Source of the DNA: Metopolophium dirhodum
Lineage: Eukaryota > Arthropoda > Insecta > Hemiptera > Aphididae
DNA: 64,000 bases
Reading direction: 5' to 3'
Assembly (NCBI RefSeq): GCF_019925205.1
Contig: NC_083562.1
Span: forward strand, 40,805,142 to 40,869,141
The notes beneath the pieces are model-generated. The model was not told the DNA's origin and searched no databases. It saw nothing but the letters and a program-made list of their open reading frames with translations. How positions within the stretch are numbered: position 1 is the stretch's first letter; each line of letters opens with the position of its first letter. The translations under genes were made by a program, and so were the position numbers. Below are positions 24,475 to 36,068 of this stretch, piece after piece.

Positions 24475-25320
24475 TTTAGATTAAGAGTGGAAAGATGAAT
24501 GTATTGATTTTACAATGATGTGTGTTTTTTTTTGTGTCTGTGTACACGATAAGTAGTCGAAATAAAACTTCGATTTTCAACTTTAGTATCTTGTTCGATG
24601 GGAAAGTGAATATTGTTGGTGCATTGAAGAGGTCAAATTTTAAAATTCCCAGAAATGTTCAAAAGCACCGTGAAAAACAAAAGAAAAATTAAGGAAAAAC
24701 GGGAATTTTTACACAAAATCGACTTTGGTAACTTTAAAACAAATGACCGTAGATACATGCAATTTTAACTGGTTGTTTATGTTTGCATTTTCTATACACG
24801 ATAAAATTTTCAAAATATTTTGATTTTTTTTGAACTGTTTAGGGACATTTTCAGTTTCCAATTTTATTAGTTTTTTTTCTATGAATGTCAATAAAACTTT
24901 ATTTGTTGGGTAAAAAAGCGTGAAAATTTAATGCAAGGCTTCTGATATGTTGTTGCAATAGCAGTTGAAAAATATTAAAAATACATAGGCACAATTTTTT
25001 TTATAAGCATTTAAAGTTCAAATTTTTAAAAAATTATTTTGTAGTTAAAAATTTATGAAATATTCAACTTTCATAGCTAAGGATTGAAAATTTAAAACAA
25101 GGGTCTACGTAAATAGGTTATATATAAATTACTTTATTCACAATAATATCATCAAATATAGGTACTTAGTAATATCATAGGCTGACTGATCGTTTTCGCT
25201 CAGAATCGTTTTTCTTAAACAATGATATTATATCATTGAATTCAAATTTAACACCATCCATTACAGTGATCCACTTGTAATCTACTGTAAAGCAGAGCGG
25301 CATCCACTTACCCACCTTTT
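24475..25320 (+). repeat. Family A copy, near full length but internally shortened
   Basis: Starts TTTTTAGATTAAGAGTGG with TTGATTTTACAATGATGTGT and ends ACACCATCCATTACAGTGAT followed by CATCCACTTACCCACC. One of the two internal blocks of the longest copy is absent. Confidence 0.8.
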
Positions 25321-25480
25321 TATTCTATGAATATCAATACAATTTTATTTGTTGGGAAAAAATGCTTAAACATGTAATACAAGGCTCCTAATATATTGTT
25401 ACAATGAAATTTGAAAAATATTAAAAATCCATAATCACAATTCTTTTTTTATAAGCAATTTTCACATCAAAAATGTAATA
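25321..25480 (+). repeat. Family A internal fragment, tandem with the preceding copy
   Basis: ATTCTATGAATATCAATACA, TTTATTTGTTGGG and AAGGCTCCTAATATATTGTT repeat the internal segment seen at about 24875-24960, directly after the end of the previous copy. Confidence 0.6.
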
Positions 25481-27120
25481 AAAATTAAATTTTTAGAATA
25501 TAAAATTGATCTTTGCAGTGGATATTTTAAGAAATTATCATGGGCGACATAAAAAAAAAATTCACGCTGACTATCAAGATCAACATTATTATGAGGTTAT
25601 AAAAAACTTTTCAGTATTAAATATTATAGAAAACATTACCTATATCTAACAGTACCATCAAAACTTACAACACATAAATAATTACAAATAATTTATGAGT
25701 TAGGTAAATTAATTCTTATTAATTACAAAAAATGGAATCAATATTGTCAATGACATACAATATACATAATATAGGAGTATAATAATTAATAACACTATAA
25801 AAATAGGTATAAGAATTAAAATTATATTATTTTTTTAAACTTTTTCAAAGAACTTTTGTTACTTTTAACTAACTTAAATAAAGATAGTTACATTTTTTTC
25901 CATGTTATTTAGTAACTTATGTTTTATGAGTTACATTATTTTATTGTCATGTCAAGTTAATTTTATTCCTAAACCACAGATCAAAATATATTACATTTTG
26001 TAAAAATGAATTTAAAAATAAAGTGATAATAATCCTAAATATTAAATATTATATTAATTACCTAATATATAATAATTTATAATAATAGTTATTATATTGA
26101 ATATTCACAGAAATTAACAGAACATTAATTATATTACATCAATACTATTTTTACTAGTATTTATAACCAATGGTAATTTATTATCAAAGTATATATATTT
26201 CATATAGTTTTTTTGTATTTTGTAATATATTATAATTATTGAAAATAGGTACTGTATTTAGTTTAAGTCCAAGTATAAAATATTAGATTTTAAATTATTT
26301 TATATTTACCGAAAGTCGTCCTGTTGCCGTAATATTGTATGACGTATTACCTTGAAGACTTGAACGTTTAAGCTGTTTAAAGGTTCAAAGTGAAATAATT
26401 ATTTAGCTAATAGCTTGTGGGAACAAGGACTAAAATAAAATCAAAAATAATCAATTTGTAGATATTTGCGGGGACTACTTACGACCAGATAAAACATGTC
26501 GCATTGTCACATGCCGCGTGGAATAAATCACTTTTTTGGATTGTATTATTCTATGGATAAGTACTGCTTACGGGCTACAATGAACGGTCATATGGATTTT
26601 CTATTCTCAATAATTATTTGTCAAACGAAATGATATACGTCATAAATAAATAACAAAATTAAACATAGTTAAATAATCAATAAATACAATTTTATAATAA
26701 TTTCAAACATCGATATTTTTATGTCGCCCAGTAATTAAATATATCATCTACTAGGCAGCAAAAAGTTTTCTCTGGGCGACAGAAATGTCACCCAGTATAT
26801 TAGTTAAAATATCCACTGGGTCATTGATCGGCAAAATTGAGTCGTATATCAATATTATTCTGATATTCCGTGAAATCTTGATTTCATATATCCGGATAAA
26901 CCAGATTGTACGGGCCGGAGTATCTAAGCTCCTTGACCTGGTCTTGCATAACCTCATCTAACCCCATATTGATGATAAATAATTATTTTTTACACTTATT
27001 GTAAGAATTAATTGAAATTAATATGATTTCACTATAATGGATCGAAAAATTAAATGAAAACCAGATCCTATCTCCACTGTAAGATTCACGAATAACAAAA
27101 CACAACAATATAAATAGAAA
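25481..27120. other. No gene recognised; part is the internal leader of the LTR element
   Basis: AT-rich up to about 26450. From 26700 to 27120 lie the sequences next to the LTR, including a hairpin-like GGGCGACAGAAATGTCACCC near 26774. Confidence 0.5.
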
Positions 27121-27143
27121 AAATCACGTCGAGGTCACCAAAA

Positions 27144-27439
27144 TGTACGGGCCGGAGTATATAATAATAATATACGAGTCCGGACACCAAACTCCTTTTT
27201 TTACGCCACTAACACCTACGTCTAAAAAATATAAAATGGAGGACTAGCTGGTGTGTAGTGTTGTAATAGCTCGAACAGTAGTGGTCGGGATCGCCTAGCA
27301 AATACTGTCGGCTATGTAGTGCTTGTTGTGGATTATGTGTATTTGTGTATTAATATGTGTATGTATGTGGGTGCGTGTACAATAAAACAAATAATAATAA
27401 AATGGTTGACACACGTCGGTGTTCTCGGTAAGACGTACA
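27144..27439 (-). mobile_element. Probable solo or 5' LTR of a BEL/Pao-type retrotransposon
   Basis: The 296-bp segment starts TGTACG and ends CGTACA, the short inverted repeats expected of an LTR. Read on the minus strand it is followed at once by TTTTGGTGACCTCGACGTGA (27143-27124), which resembles the primer-binding leader I recall from insect BEL/Pao elements. A leader without open frames and a small open frame with ATG near 26966 follow. The sequence TGTACGGGCCGGAGTAT recurs at about 26906-26922. There is no gag-pol body in the window, and 5-bp flanks do not match, so the element is truncated. It lies about 560 bp upstream of the APEH start codon. Confidence 0.5.
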
Positions 27440-27517
27440 AAACAGGACAGATTTACGGCGGCCGTGCTAAAATATTCGCATAGACGGCGCGGCGGCGTGC
27501 GATAACGTTTAATCTAC

Positions 27518-27597
27518 ATATTATATAACTCACAAAACACATTCAATACGAAAATAAATATTATATAACTCACAAAACACATTCAATACGAAAATAA
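27518..27597 (+). repeat. Perfect 40-bp tandem duplication
   Basis: The unit ATATTATATAACTCACAAAA and so on (40 bp) occurs twice without mismatch at 27518-27557 and 27558-27597, between the LTR and APEH. Confidence 0.9.
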
Positions 27598-27996
27598 AAC
27601 AATACAAATAAGGTGGTATGTGTGTGTGAGACCAGCTGTCTTCAATGACCAGTAATAATTAACAAATAATAGTGTTGCGGCGGCAACACAGATTTTTAAA
27701 ATTCGAACCTACCAATCTCTATAAAAATACTAAATATGCAATATAATACCGGTTTTAAAACACCGCGCATCCAACCACCACCCATTAACCAGCCTTGTCC
27801 TGTGTGCGATTATGTCACAGTTTGTTTGCCGTAAGAATTTCGTCGTTTACCATGGTAGTACTATAGTAGACACTTATAGTAGTACACTTCTACACTAATA
27901 CCATTGTAAAATAGTTTATTTGGATTTCGTCTATCCAAACCAAATAGCACGAGTTTTGGTAGGATAATTGGAATAATATACCAACCTATTTTTCAA

Positions 27997-30900
27997 ATGG
28001 CTCAAGTAAGGATAAATAATATAAAGTTAACGTACGTTTATGATTTATGTAATATTGTTATTAATTGTGTGATATTCCAGTTAGATAAAATTGTGGAAGC
28101 ATATCGTGTGACGGCACAATATCCGGTATTACTATCTGCTAGAATACTTAATTCCTCAAAAACTTCTGTTAGTGTTCATTCTGTTTGGATACAAAAAGTT
28201 TTGGAGAGGCAATCAGTAATGAGGTTCCGGCAAACTGTCTTTTCAGATTATAAGACTTATACCTTAACCTCACCGCCAACTGACATAACAAATGAGTATA
28301 AATACATATAAGCCATAGTAACATTATTCATGAGTACCTATATGGCAAAATAAATAATACGCATTTAGGTTAATCAGTGCGTACTCAAAATCAAGTAAGT
28401 ATTTTTGTGTGGTCAGAGAAGTGAAATCTGGAAATGAAATCAAACAGTACTTGGAAGTATGGGCTGATTGTTCATTGGTAAAAAATTATGACTTGAACGC
28501 TTTAGATGTGCACGAAAAATTTATGCTGATGGTTAGTATGAATAATTATAAAATTTACATAATTTATTATTATAAATGTAATTTAATGTGCATTGTACAT
28601 TCTGATTATTCATTTATAGCCGAATTTGGAACTTTAGAGTGGTCTCCTGATGAAACAAAAATTATTTACATTGCTGAGAAAAAAGTTCCAAAGTCAGAAC
28701 CATTTTATAAACAAAAACCAAGAGCACCTCGTAAAGATGGTGTGGATAATAGTGACACTGTGCCGGTATACCTTTTAAACATTTTTACAACTGTGTGAGA
28801 TATTTATATTTAATAATAATGATACATATTTGTTAGGGTAAAGAATATGAATGGACCCAAGATTGGGGCGAACAGTTGGCCGGAAAGATTACTCCAGTTT
28901 TGATAGTATGTGATATAAAAACAGATACTATAGATATCCTTTCAAATATTCCAAATAATGTTAATCCTGCAACTGCAACATGGACACCTGATGGAAAAGG
29001 AATCGTGGCAATTGGACATATAATCACACCTCGTAAATTGGGTCTAATTTACTGTGCTAATAGTCCTAGCATTGTATTTTCTCTCACATTAGATGGCCAA
29101 TATGGTTAGTACATTACGGACTACGGTATATTAATATGTTGTATGGCTTTAATTTTTCAAATTAAAATATAACCTATTATCATTGAACTTTTTAAAATTA
29201 TATTTTATTAATTACATATTTTGTGTGAAAAAATCTAATTTTGAATACCTAGTTCTTTTGCAAAACCTCTTTACTTATGTAAGTAAGAAATAATAGAGAT
29301 ATCTAATATTACCTATTGTAATATTATGGTTGATAAAGGAGTATCAAGATATTTTATATTTAAATTAATATTCTGTATTTCTGTATAAATGTTAAGGAAG
29401 TGCCTGTTATTTCTGATGGTCGGTAGAGAATAGTTAAAAATGTAATTAATAGTTATAAATGATTAATTTTTTATTTTAATTTATCTTATGGTTCTAAAAT
29501 ATTTATCAATGGTGTCCTTTGAGTACCTATATAATATTTTTAATTATTAGCTGGTTAGCCTAGTAGTTATTATTTGCTATTAATTTGCTAAATATTTGCG
29601 TTAGTTTGGATAATTGTATGAAGGTGGGGGAGGGGGCTAACTTCACGACCATGTCTGGTTGGGCAGTATAAATTCTATTATTTATCGTTTTAAATTAGAA
29701 AGTATTATTAGATACCAATTTATAGGTGTTTTCACATACTTAAGTTAATATATACACTTTACTAATAATTTTTCCTTAAATAATTATTATTTTATTGCAT
29801 AGATGTGCTGAGTTCCAATTCAGAACAATTGTGTGTGAGGTATCCCAGGTTCAATTTGAATGGCACAAAGCTTGTGTGGTTAGAACGCTTAGCAGGTGGA
29901 CCACACAATTCATGCTATAAACTGATCTCTTGTGATTGGTCTACAAAAGAGGTTATTTTATTCACATTTTGTTTTTTAGTTCTATGAAAATTACACTTAA
30001 GGTCCCGGTGCCAGTTTTTCAAATTTTCCAAAATTCTATAAAATTTGAAAATTAAATTTTATATTTTAGTTGCCACCTCAATTATAAGACTTTTCCACTA
30101 ATCTACTACCCGATACCTATTTAGGGGGGGGGGGGGGGTTGACAGGGTGTATTATATCGAAAAAAATGACTTTACGGGAATAACTCTCAAGCTTTGTAGA
30201 ACTGTCGGATTTTGATGACTATTATTTTATCTGAAAGAAGAAGACTTCCTACAGCCCACATCGATCTCTGATTTTGTATTTTATTTCAAATAATTGTATT
30301 AAAAAGTTTGGAAAAAAATAGTTTTTATCTTGTATTTTTTTAGACATATTAGGATAAAGTTTGAGAATGAAATATTGAAAAACAGAGATCGATGTGGGCT
30401 GTAGAATATTTCCCTCTAGTAATTAAAAAAAAAAAATTATGAAATTTGATTGATTCTACAAGGCGGTATCGTTATTCCGGCAGAGTGTGTTTTTGAGGAC
30501 AAAATGGCATCGGCACCGGGTTCCTTAACATCATAAACTAATATAATTATTTATTATTACTCTAGACTATTACGGTCGTTGATTTTGACAATCGAATACT
30601 TCACAATACTGATTATTACAATGAACAATTACCATTCTATGGCCTATATGACCATATAAATCCTATCAATATATTACCAAGAAATTGCTGGCTGAATGAT
30701 CATAAAACCCTTGTATTGAGTACTCCTCAAGGTGGTTCAATACACACATTCGCTATTGACACTGGTAATAGTTGTACTTTTTTAGTTTATAGTTAACAGT
30801 GTTGAATGTTGATAGGAACATAGTTTTATGTTAAGCGGACATCGTACCCGCATATGGTGTCTCCGTCTTACACACGTACGACATAGAACATTTTCGTTCG

Positions 30901-32650
30901 CTAGTTCCTATAGGGTGCTGTTAGTTTTGATGTTAGAGTGAATTTACCTATCATTAAACTTTTAGGTAAGTACATTGTCTGTGCCCTCTCTTTGTTTTTT
31001 TACGATAGTTTAATATCTTACAAACAGTACATTATTGAAACTAGTAAACGAAAATTTGGTATGTCATACGTGTGTAAGACGGAGATAACACAGGCGGGTA
31101 CGACGTCCTCTTAAACAAAATATTTTTGAAACCATAATTTTTAATTATTTTTCAGAATCTAAAGATATCCGTTATCTTCCAATCACCAAACCGTTTCATG
31201 AAAGTGTCAATATAATAGATGTTTGCAACAATGTTTTAGTTTGTTATAAATCATCGCTTAATAAGCCTGGGCAATTATTTGCCATAAAAATACTTTCCAC
31301 GTGTGAAGCATATGATTTTACCAATATTTCCATTCACGAAATTTCGCCATCTCATAGTCTTCCTAATAGTGACAACTTTGTTGTTGAGCATGGTTATACT
31401 CTTTACAGTAAGATACAAATAATTAAATTAATTACTGAGATCTGTTATTGATATTTGATTTAATGTATAGATAAACCTACTACAATTTTTTATGGACCAA
31501 AAAATAATAATTGTCCTTTGATTGTATGGCCACATGGAGGCCCTCATTTATCATCTTTAGACTCTTATAGAGCAGATTTTGCATTCTTTGTTCAGATAGG
31601 TAATGACAAGTTATAATAATATTTTTATTACAGTTTTTATAGTTTTAGTTATCACTTATTTGTTATTATTGTCGTGTTACCAGGTTTTGCTATGTTGTTT
31701 ATAAATCATCGAGGATCCACAGGCCTAGGTAAAGATTATCTTGAATCAATAATTGGTAATATAGGTAATTTTGACGTCAATGATGTTTACAATGCAATTC
31801 AGTCTAATCCTTTGTGGTCCAATAGAAAATTGGTGTCATTTGGTGGTTCATATGGAGGGTTTTTGGTTATACATTTAAGTGGACAGTATCCAGTAAGTAC
31901 TGTTTTGTGCATTACTTACCTAACCATATATTAATGCACCCTAATAAAACATTAATGTTTCACGTGCATAGTAAAACTTTTACAGTTACATTTTAATTTA
32001 TTGAATAATTTAATTGCAGTTATTATTTAAAGCAGTGTGTGCACTGAATCCTCCTACTGATTTAATAGCTGTTTTTGGGTCAAGTGATATTCCTGACTGG
32101 TATGTTGTATATGTCTTATATTGTTGTGTGTATAGCAGATTTTTTCAAGATTTTTTTATTTTAGATTTAATTTAAAAGTGTACAAATTAGCATATAGTAT
32201 AGTGATTCTAAACTGAACAAAGATATATACCTATTTTTACTTGTTTGCAGGGTGATTACAGAAGTTGGTTATAATTTCTCTGACGTAGATTCCTTGGCAA
32301 ATTCCAAAGATGTTTTAATGAAATTAGCAGATTGTTCGCCGTGCAAAAACGTTCATAAAGTTCAAGCTCCTACACTTTTATTACTCGGTGAAAAAGATGT
32401 ACGCATTCACCCATCCATAAGTCTAGCATATTACCATCTTCTTAAGAAAAACGGTGTTATATCTAGGTAAATTTACTTTGTTAATTAGTAGTTATTACCA
32501 TAGTAAGTTAAACTTATTATATTTTGTTATTGCAGAGTGTTGATGTACGACGATTGTCATCCATTACATACTGTTGCCGCTGACATGGATAGTCTTATAA
32601 ATGCAGCATTATGGTTTATCAAGTATTTAAATAGTGATTTGGAAAAATAA
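27997..32650 (+). CDS. APEH: Acylamino-acid-releasing enzyme (acylpeptide hydrolase, S9C prolyl oligopeptidase family), 13 exons
   Basis: Exons: 27997-28005, 28081-28295, 28369-28535, 28620-28765, 28837-29104, 29803-29951, 30566-30764, 31156-31407, 31471-31599, 31684-31892, 32020-32099, 32251-32466, 32536-32650. They total 2154 nt, 717 aa plus stop, close to human APEH (732 aa). The cytosolic serine peptidase removes N-acylated amino acids from blocked peptides. The amino-terminal two thirds is a beta-propeller (QYLEVW, LEWSPDE, QDWGEQL, WTPDGKG and RYPRFNLNG align with human APEH). The hydrolase domain begins near PHGGPH. Catalytic residues are Ser567 in GGSYGG, Asp657 in LGEKDVR and His688 in DDCHPL. 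NHRGSTGLG and SSDIPDW are further family motifs. Exon 1 codes only Met-Ala-Gln, so that start is the least certain part. The exon 3 donor (A|GTATGA) was chosen over an earlier GTTAGT to keep phase. Introns 6 and 7 each carry a TTAA-flanked inverted-repeat element. Poly(A) signal candidates follow the stop near 32647 and 32734. Confidence 0.95.
29997..30528. mobile_element. TTAA-flanked inverted-repeat element in APEH intron 6
   Basis: Left end TTAAGGTCCCGGTGCCAG, right end CGGCACCGGGTTCCTTAA, about 530 bp. Nested inside is a second inverted pair: CTACAGCCCACATCGATCTC near 30251 and GAGATCGATGTGGGCTGTAG near 30384. TTAA at both borders suggests a piggyBac-like target, although the termini are not the classic CCCT. 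There is no coding potential. Confidence 0.75.
30831..31114. mobile_element. TTAA-flanked MITE in APEH intron 7 (TCTCCGTCTTAC family)
   Basis: The 284-bp element has inverted arms of about 50 bp. The left arm opens TTAAGCGGACATCGTACCCG and contains GTCTCCGTCTTACACACGT; the right arm contains ACGTGTGTAAGACGGAGA and ends CGTCCTCTTAA. It has related copies at 35628-36068, 56210-56275 and 14757-14800. Confidence 0.8.
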
Positions 32651-34699
32651 ATTATTCTTTATTAATTGTGAATTGTTGGATATTATTGTATTACATGAGT
32701 ACATAGGTACTTAATTTGAGTAAATACCATAGATAATAAAGAATGGATAGGCCACAGCCTATATTTTCATTTAGTCTGTGGTATTGATTTCATTACCTAT
32801 GTTTTTAGCTAAACTACGAACTAAGATAATATGAATTGGAAACGATACTCGTATAAGCGGCCCAGTTTACGCACGGACATTCCGTAGAAGAGGAAATTGG
32901 GAGGCTATAGTGCTATCAAGGTAACTTGTCTTATCCTGGCGCCTAATTCCCATAGCCATATACATAGATTAAATCTTTTATTTATGGTCAATGGTCACAT
33001 ATAATATATAAACGTTAGTAAATTAATAATTTCATTAATTAATAATTAAGTTTTTTATCCGTATAGTATTCAATTTATAAATCTATTCAGTTTGATAAAG
33101 GTCTGTGTTAGGTTAATAGTTAAATACCATATATATAATTAAACTAGGTTTGTATACCATATGGTTCTCCAGTTAGGTCCACATTCAAAAAATAAAATGA
33201 ATGTCATCTAAACTTTTCTTGTTTAATGTACATTAATATACATGTAAATTGTAAACCCAAATAATATTAACTCATCCAGAAGATCTGATCTTCTACTACA
33301 TAATTTGTTGTGCATATGTGTGTACCTTTATTTTTATGTTTAGTGCAGATTTTTGATTTTAAGGAAGTTCAATGTATATTTTGAAAGTGAAGTTGGAAAT
33401 CACGTTTACTTTGATACATATTTTTTGTGAGCCAGTTATAGACTATTTGATGCAATTGTAAATTTGTTGTGAAGTTGATCGAGACCAAATATTTATGATC
33501 AAACAGGTAATTTAGATTTAAATGTACAACGGACTATTTTGAGTTCAACATAAAATGTATATACTAATTGGTTACAGATATTATTATTAGATCAAATTTA
33601 ATGATTTATGAGTTTATTACTATTATTATAATTACTCCTATTGAATTTTTTGGAGAAGCAATTACCTGCAGCAAGTGCATACCAAGTGGGCTACTTTCCT
33701 TTAAATAGGCCTTAACAAAGATAATCAACCATACCCCCCCCCCTCAATAAAAAAGGAGATATTTAATACAACCTACCCTATTGTACCTACTTGTGTTTCA
33801 CAAAAACTTTTTTTATGTTTCAACACTTAGATTATTATTAAAAAAAATAAGTTAGTAATGGTAAGTACCTATATTTTCTTATTTTCTTTTAGACATCTTT
33901 AATAATAAATTGATAAGTCATTAGTACAACAGAATAGGTTGGTCAGCATCGCTTTTGTTACATATTTTATGGTTGCATTCACGATTCAGTCCTCTTTAGA
34001 TTCATCTGACAGCCATTTTTCAATATTTTCGTTGAGATAAGAGTTTTTTCTTAGCGAGTGGCTTGCTATTAAATTTAAAACCTATGGTGATTTTTTAATA
34101 TGTCATCGGAATTTTTAACAAAATGTAATGAAATTAAAGAACTTTGACATATTCATACCTACCTACCACAACAATTTGTGTGAATACTAATGTACCTACT
34201 ATGACAAAATATAAGACAATATAATTTAAATCAACGCCTATGGATGTTTTTCTTTGTAGAAGTATCAATAAAAAAAATAATATAAAATATTTAATAATAA
34301 AATATAATCTCTATAAGATAGGTGAATACATTTATTGTTTTATAATAGGTAACTGATTATAGTTAGTTACACCACAACTGTCAACAGTGTCCACTAATGA
34401 CTACAATTTATAGAATTATTATATTATAAGATTACCAGTTTCAATAAGATTATCCCGTTAATTATTATAATAGATCTCTAAAAGTGATTTTGATGCAAAT
34501 TCATTCTCAAATATATTTTTCAACTTAATTATTTCAACTGGCGATAGTAAACTCTAACAGAATTCTGGTTAGATAAAAACTAAGAAGGGTAATGAAAAGG
34601 TCCAATGTGAACTCCTCCAGCATTATTTTATTAGCTGCAATGGGTATATGAAAGCTCTGCCAGTGTTAAGGCCTTGCTCAAAAATAAAAAAATGAATAA
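32651..34699. other. No gene recognised downstream of APEH
   Basis: After the poly(A) signals the sequence is AT-rich with no coherent frame. A short GC-richer stretch at 32855-32960 (AGAGGAAATTGGGAGGCTAT region) stands out but is unassigned. Confidence 0.55.
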
Positions 34700-34830
34700 A
34701 AAAAAAACCGGGTAAGTGGATGTCGCTCTGCTGTACAGTAGGTTTCAATACATTAAACTTTAATTCAATGCAATAATATCATTGTATACGAAAAACGATT
34801 CTGAGCGGACGCGTTTTGTCAGTCTGGATG
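34700..34830 (-). repeat. Family A fragment (3' end, reverse)
   Basis: GGGTAAGTGGATGTCGCTCT and CTGTACAGTAGGTT, then ACGATTCTGAGCGGACG, match the reversed 3' terminus. Part of the usual ACCATCCATTACAGT block is deleted. Confidence 0.75.
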
Positions 34831-35097
34831 TTTTATATTGTTATCATTTATTATATAGCCTGTAATTGAATTAATATTTTTAAATTCGTTACAATTTTTT
34901 ATTCGTTTCTACGGTGATTTTATAAATTGAAATCCCGTTTTTAGAGGTGGTTTTTCCTGTGGCATTAAATAACTAAATTACCTCTCTAAAGTACCATCTT
35001 GATTCAATTTTCTAGAAGATAAGATACTATATGTTGAAATTGAAGCACTTGTAATAGTAGACATTTTGTATGCAGGATAAAAAAATAAATACCATTG

Positions 35098-35138
35098 CAA
35101 ATCCACTAGCTTCCTCGCTCCGCTCAGAATCTAAAACG
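35098..35138 (-). repeat. Family A 5' terminal fragment (reverse), intact empty-site sequence
   Basis: Reading the minus strand gives TTTTAGATTCTGAGCGGAGC then GAGGAAGCTAGTGG without interruption. This is the uninterrupted version of the site that carries an insertion at 59298-59612. Confidence 0.75.
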
Positions 35139-35627
35139 ATACTGTTAGATAACGCTTTAAGTAGTTATAGTAATGGATTTATATTAGATTTGATAGTTAG
35201 AATATCTACAAAATGCATCACATTACAACGATGTGATAGACTACGTATAGTAAATAAATAGTTGCAGTAATTTTATACTCCAGCATTATTAATCATGACG
35301 TTAGCTGATTTTAATTTGTACATGACCTTGCCAAATACGTATAAGATTATTTAAGTAAGTATACGTTAATAGCTTATACGTTATACCTATAGTCGTTTAT
35401 GACTATTTAAAAATATTGACATTAGTGGTACATTGGTGGAAACTCTGAAGTGAGGCGAGAAACAGTGAAACTTCAGCCCATACGAAACCGCATGCAATCA
35501 TTAGTAGAAACAATAAGTTAAGGTACCTTTGAACACATTCTCGAGATTTCTATAGCTATAGATCTTATACGTTACGATGGATAATATTTTTTATTTAGAT
35601 TACCATGCATGGTAATAATTAGTGATT

Positions 35628-36068
35628 CGAACACCTGGACGTCACACCCGCATGTGTTGTCTCCGTCTTACAAAATGTACAACATGGCAAAAACTGTTTT
35701 GCGCGGGACAACTTTTCTCGCACTTTATTTGCTGTAGAAGTACCAAATTTTCACAGCGCGTAAAGAAGAACTTTATCTGTGCAACAGCGTGTTTTTTTTA
35801 ATGGCACTATCCAATAATTTTTTACAAGCAAATGAAAAAAAAACAAAAAATGAAATTTTATAGAAGCAAATAACTTTTATTGTATTATTTATGTTATCTA
35901 AAATATAGACACGCTGTCGCATAGATAATTTTCTACCCTAAATGTTCAGAAATGTTGGATCCACTACTACAAACACAGAAAGATTTGTCCCGCGCAAAAC
36001 CGTTTTAGCTATAAGTATTGTACATCTGTAAGACGGAGACAACACATGCAGATATGACGTACTCTTAA
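35628..36068. mobile_element. Second, longer member of the TCTCCGTCTTAC MITE family
   Basis: The left arm contains GTGTTGTCTCCGTCTTAC and the right arm GTAAGACGGAGACAACACAT, ending in CTCTTAA. Inner arms also pair: TTTTGCGCGGGACAA on the left against TTGTCCCGCGCAAAA on the right. The TTAA at the left border is eroded. No open frame is present. Confidence 0.75.
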
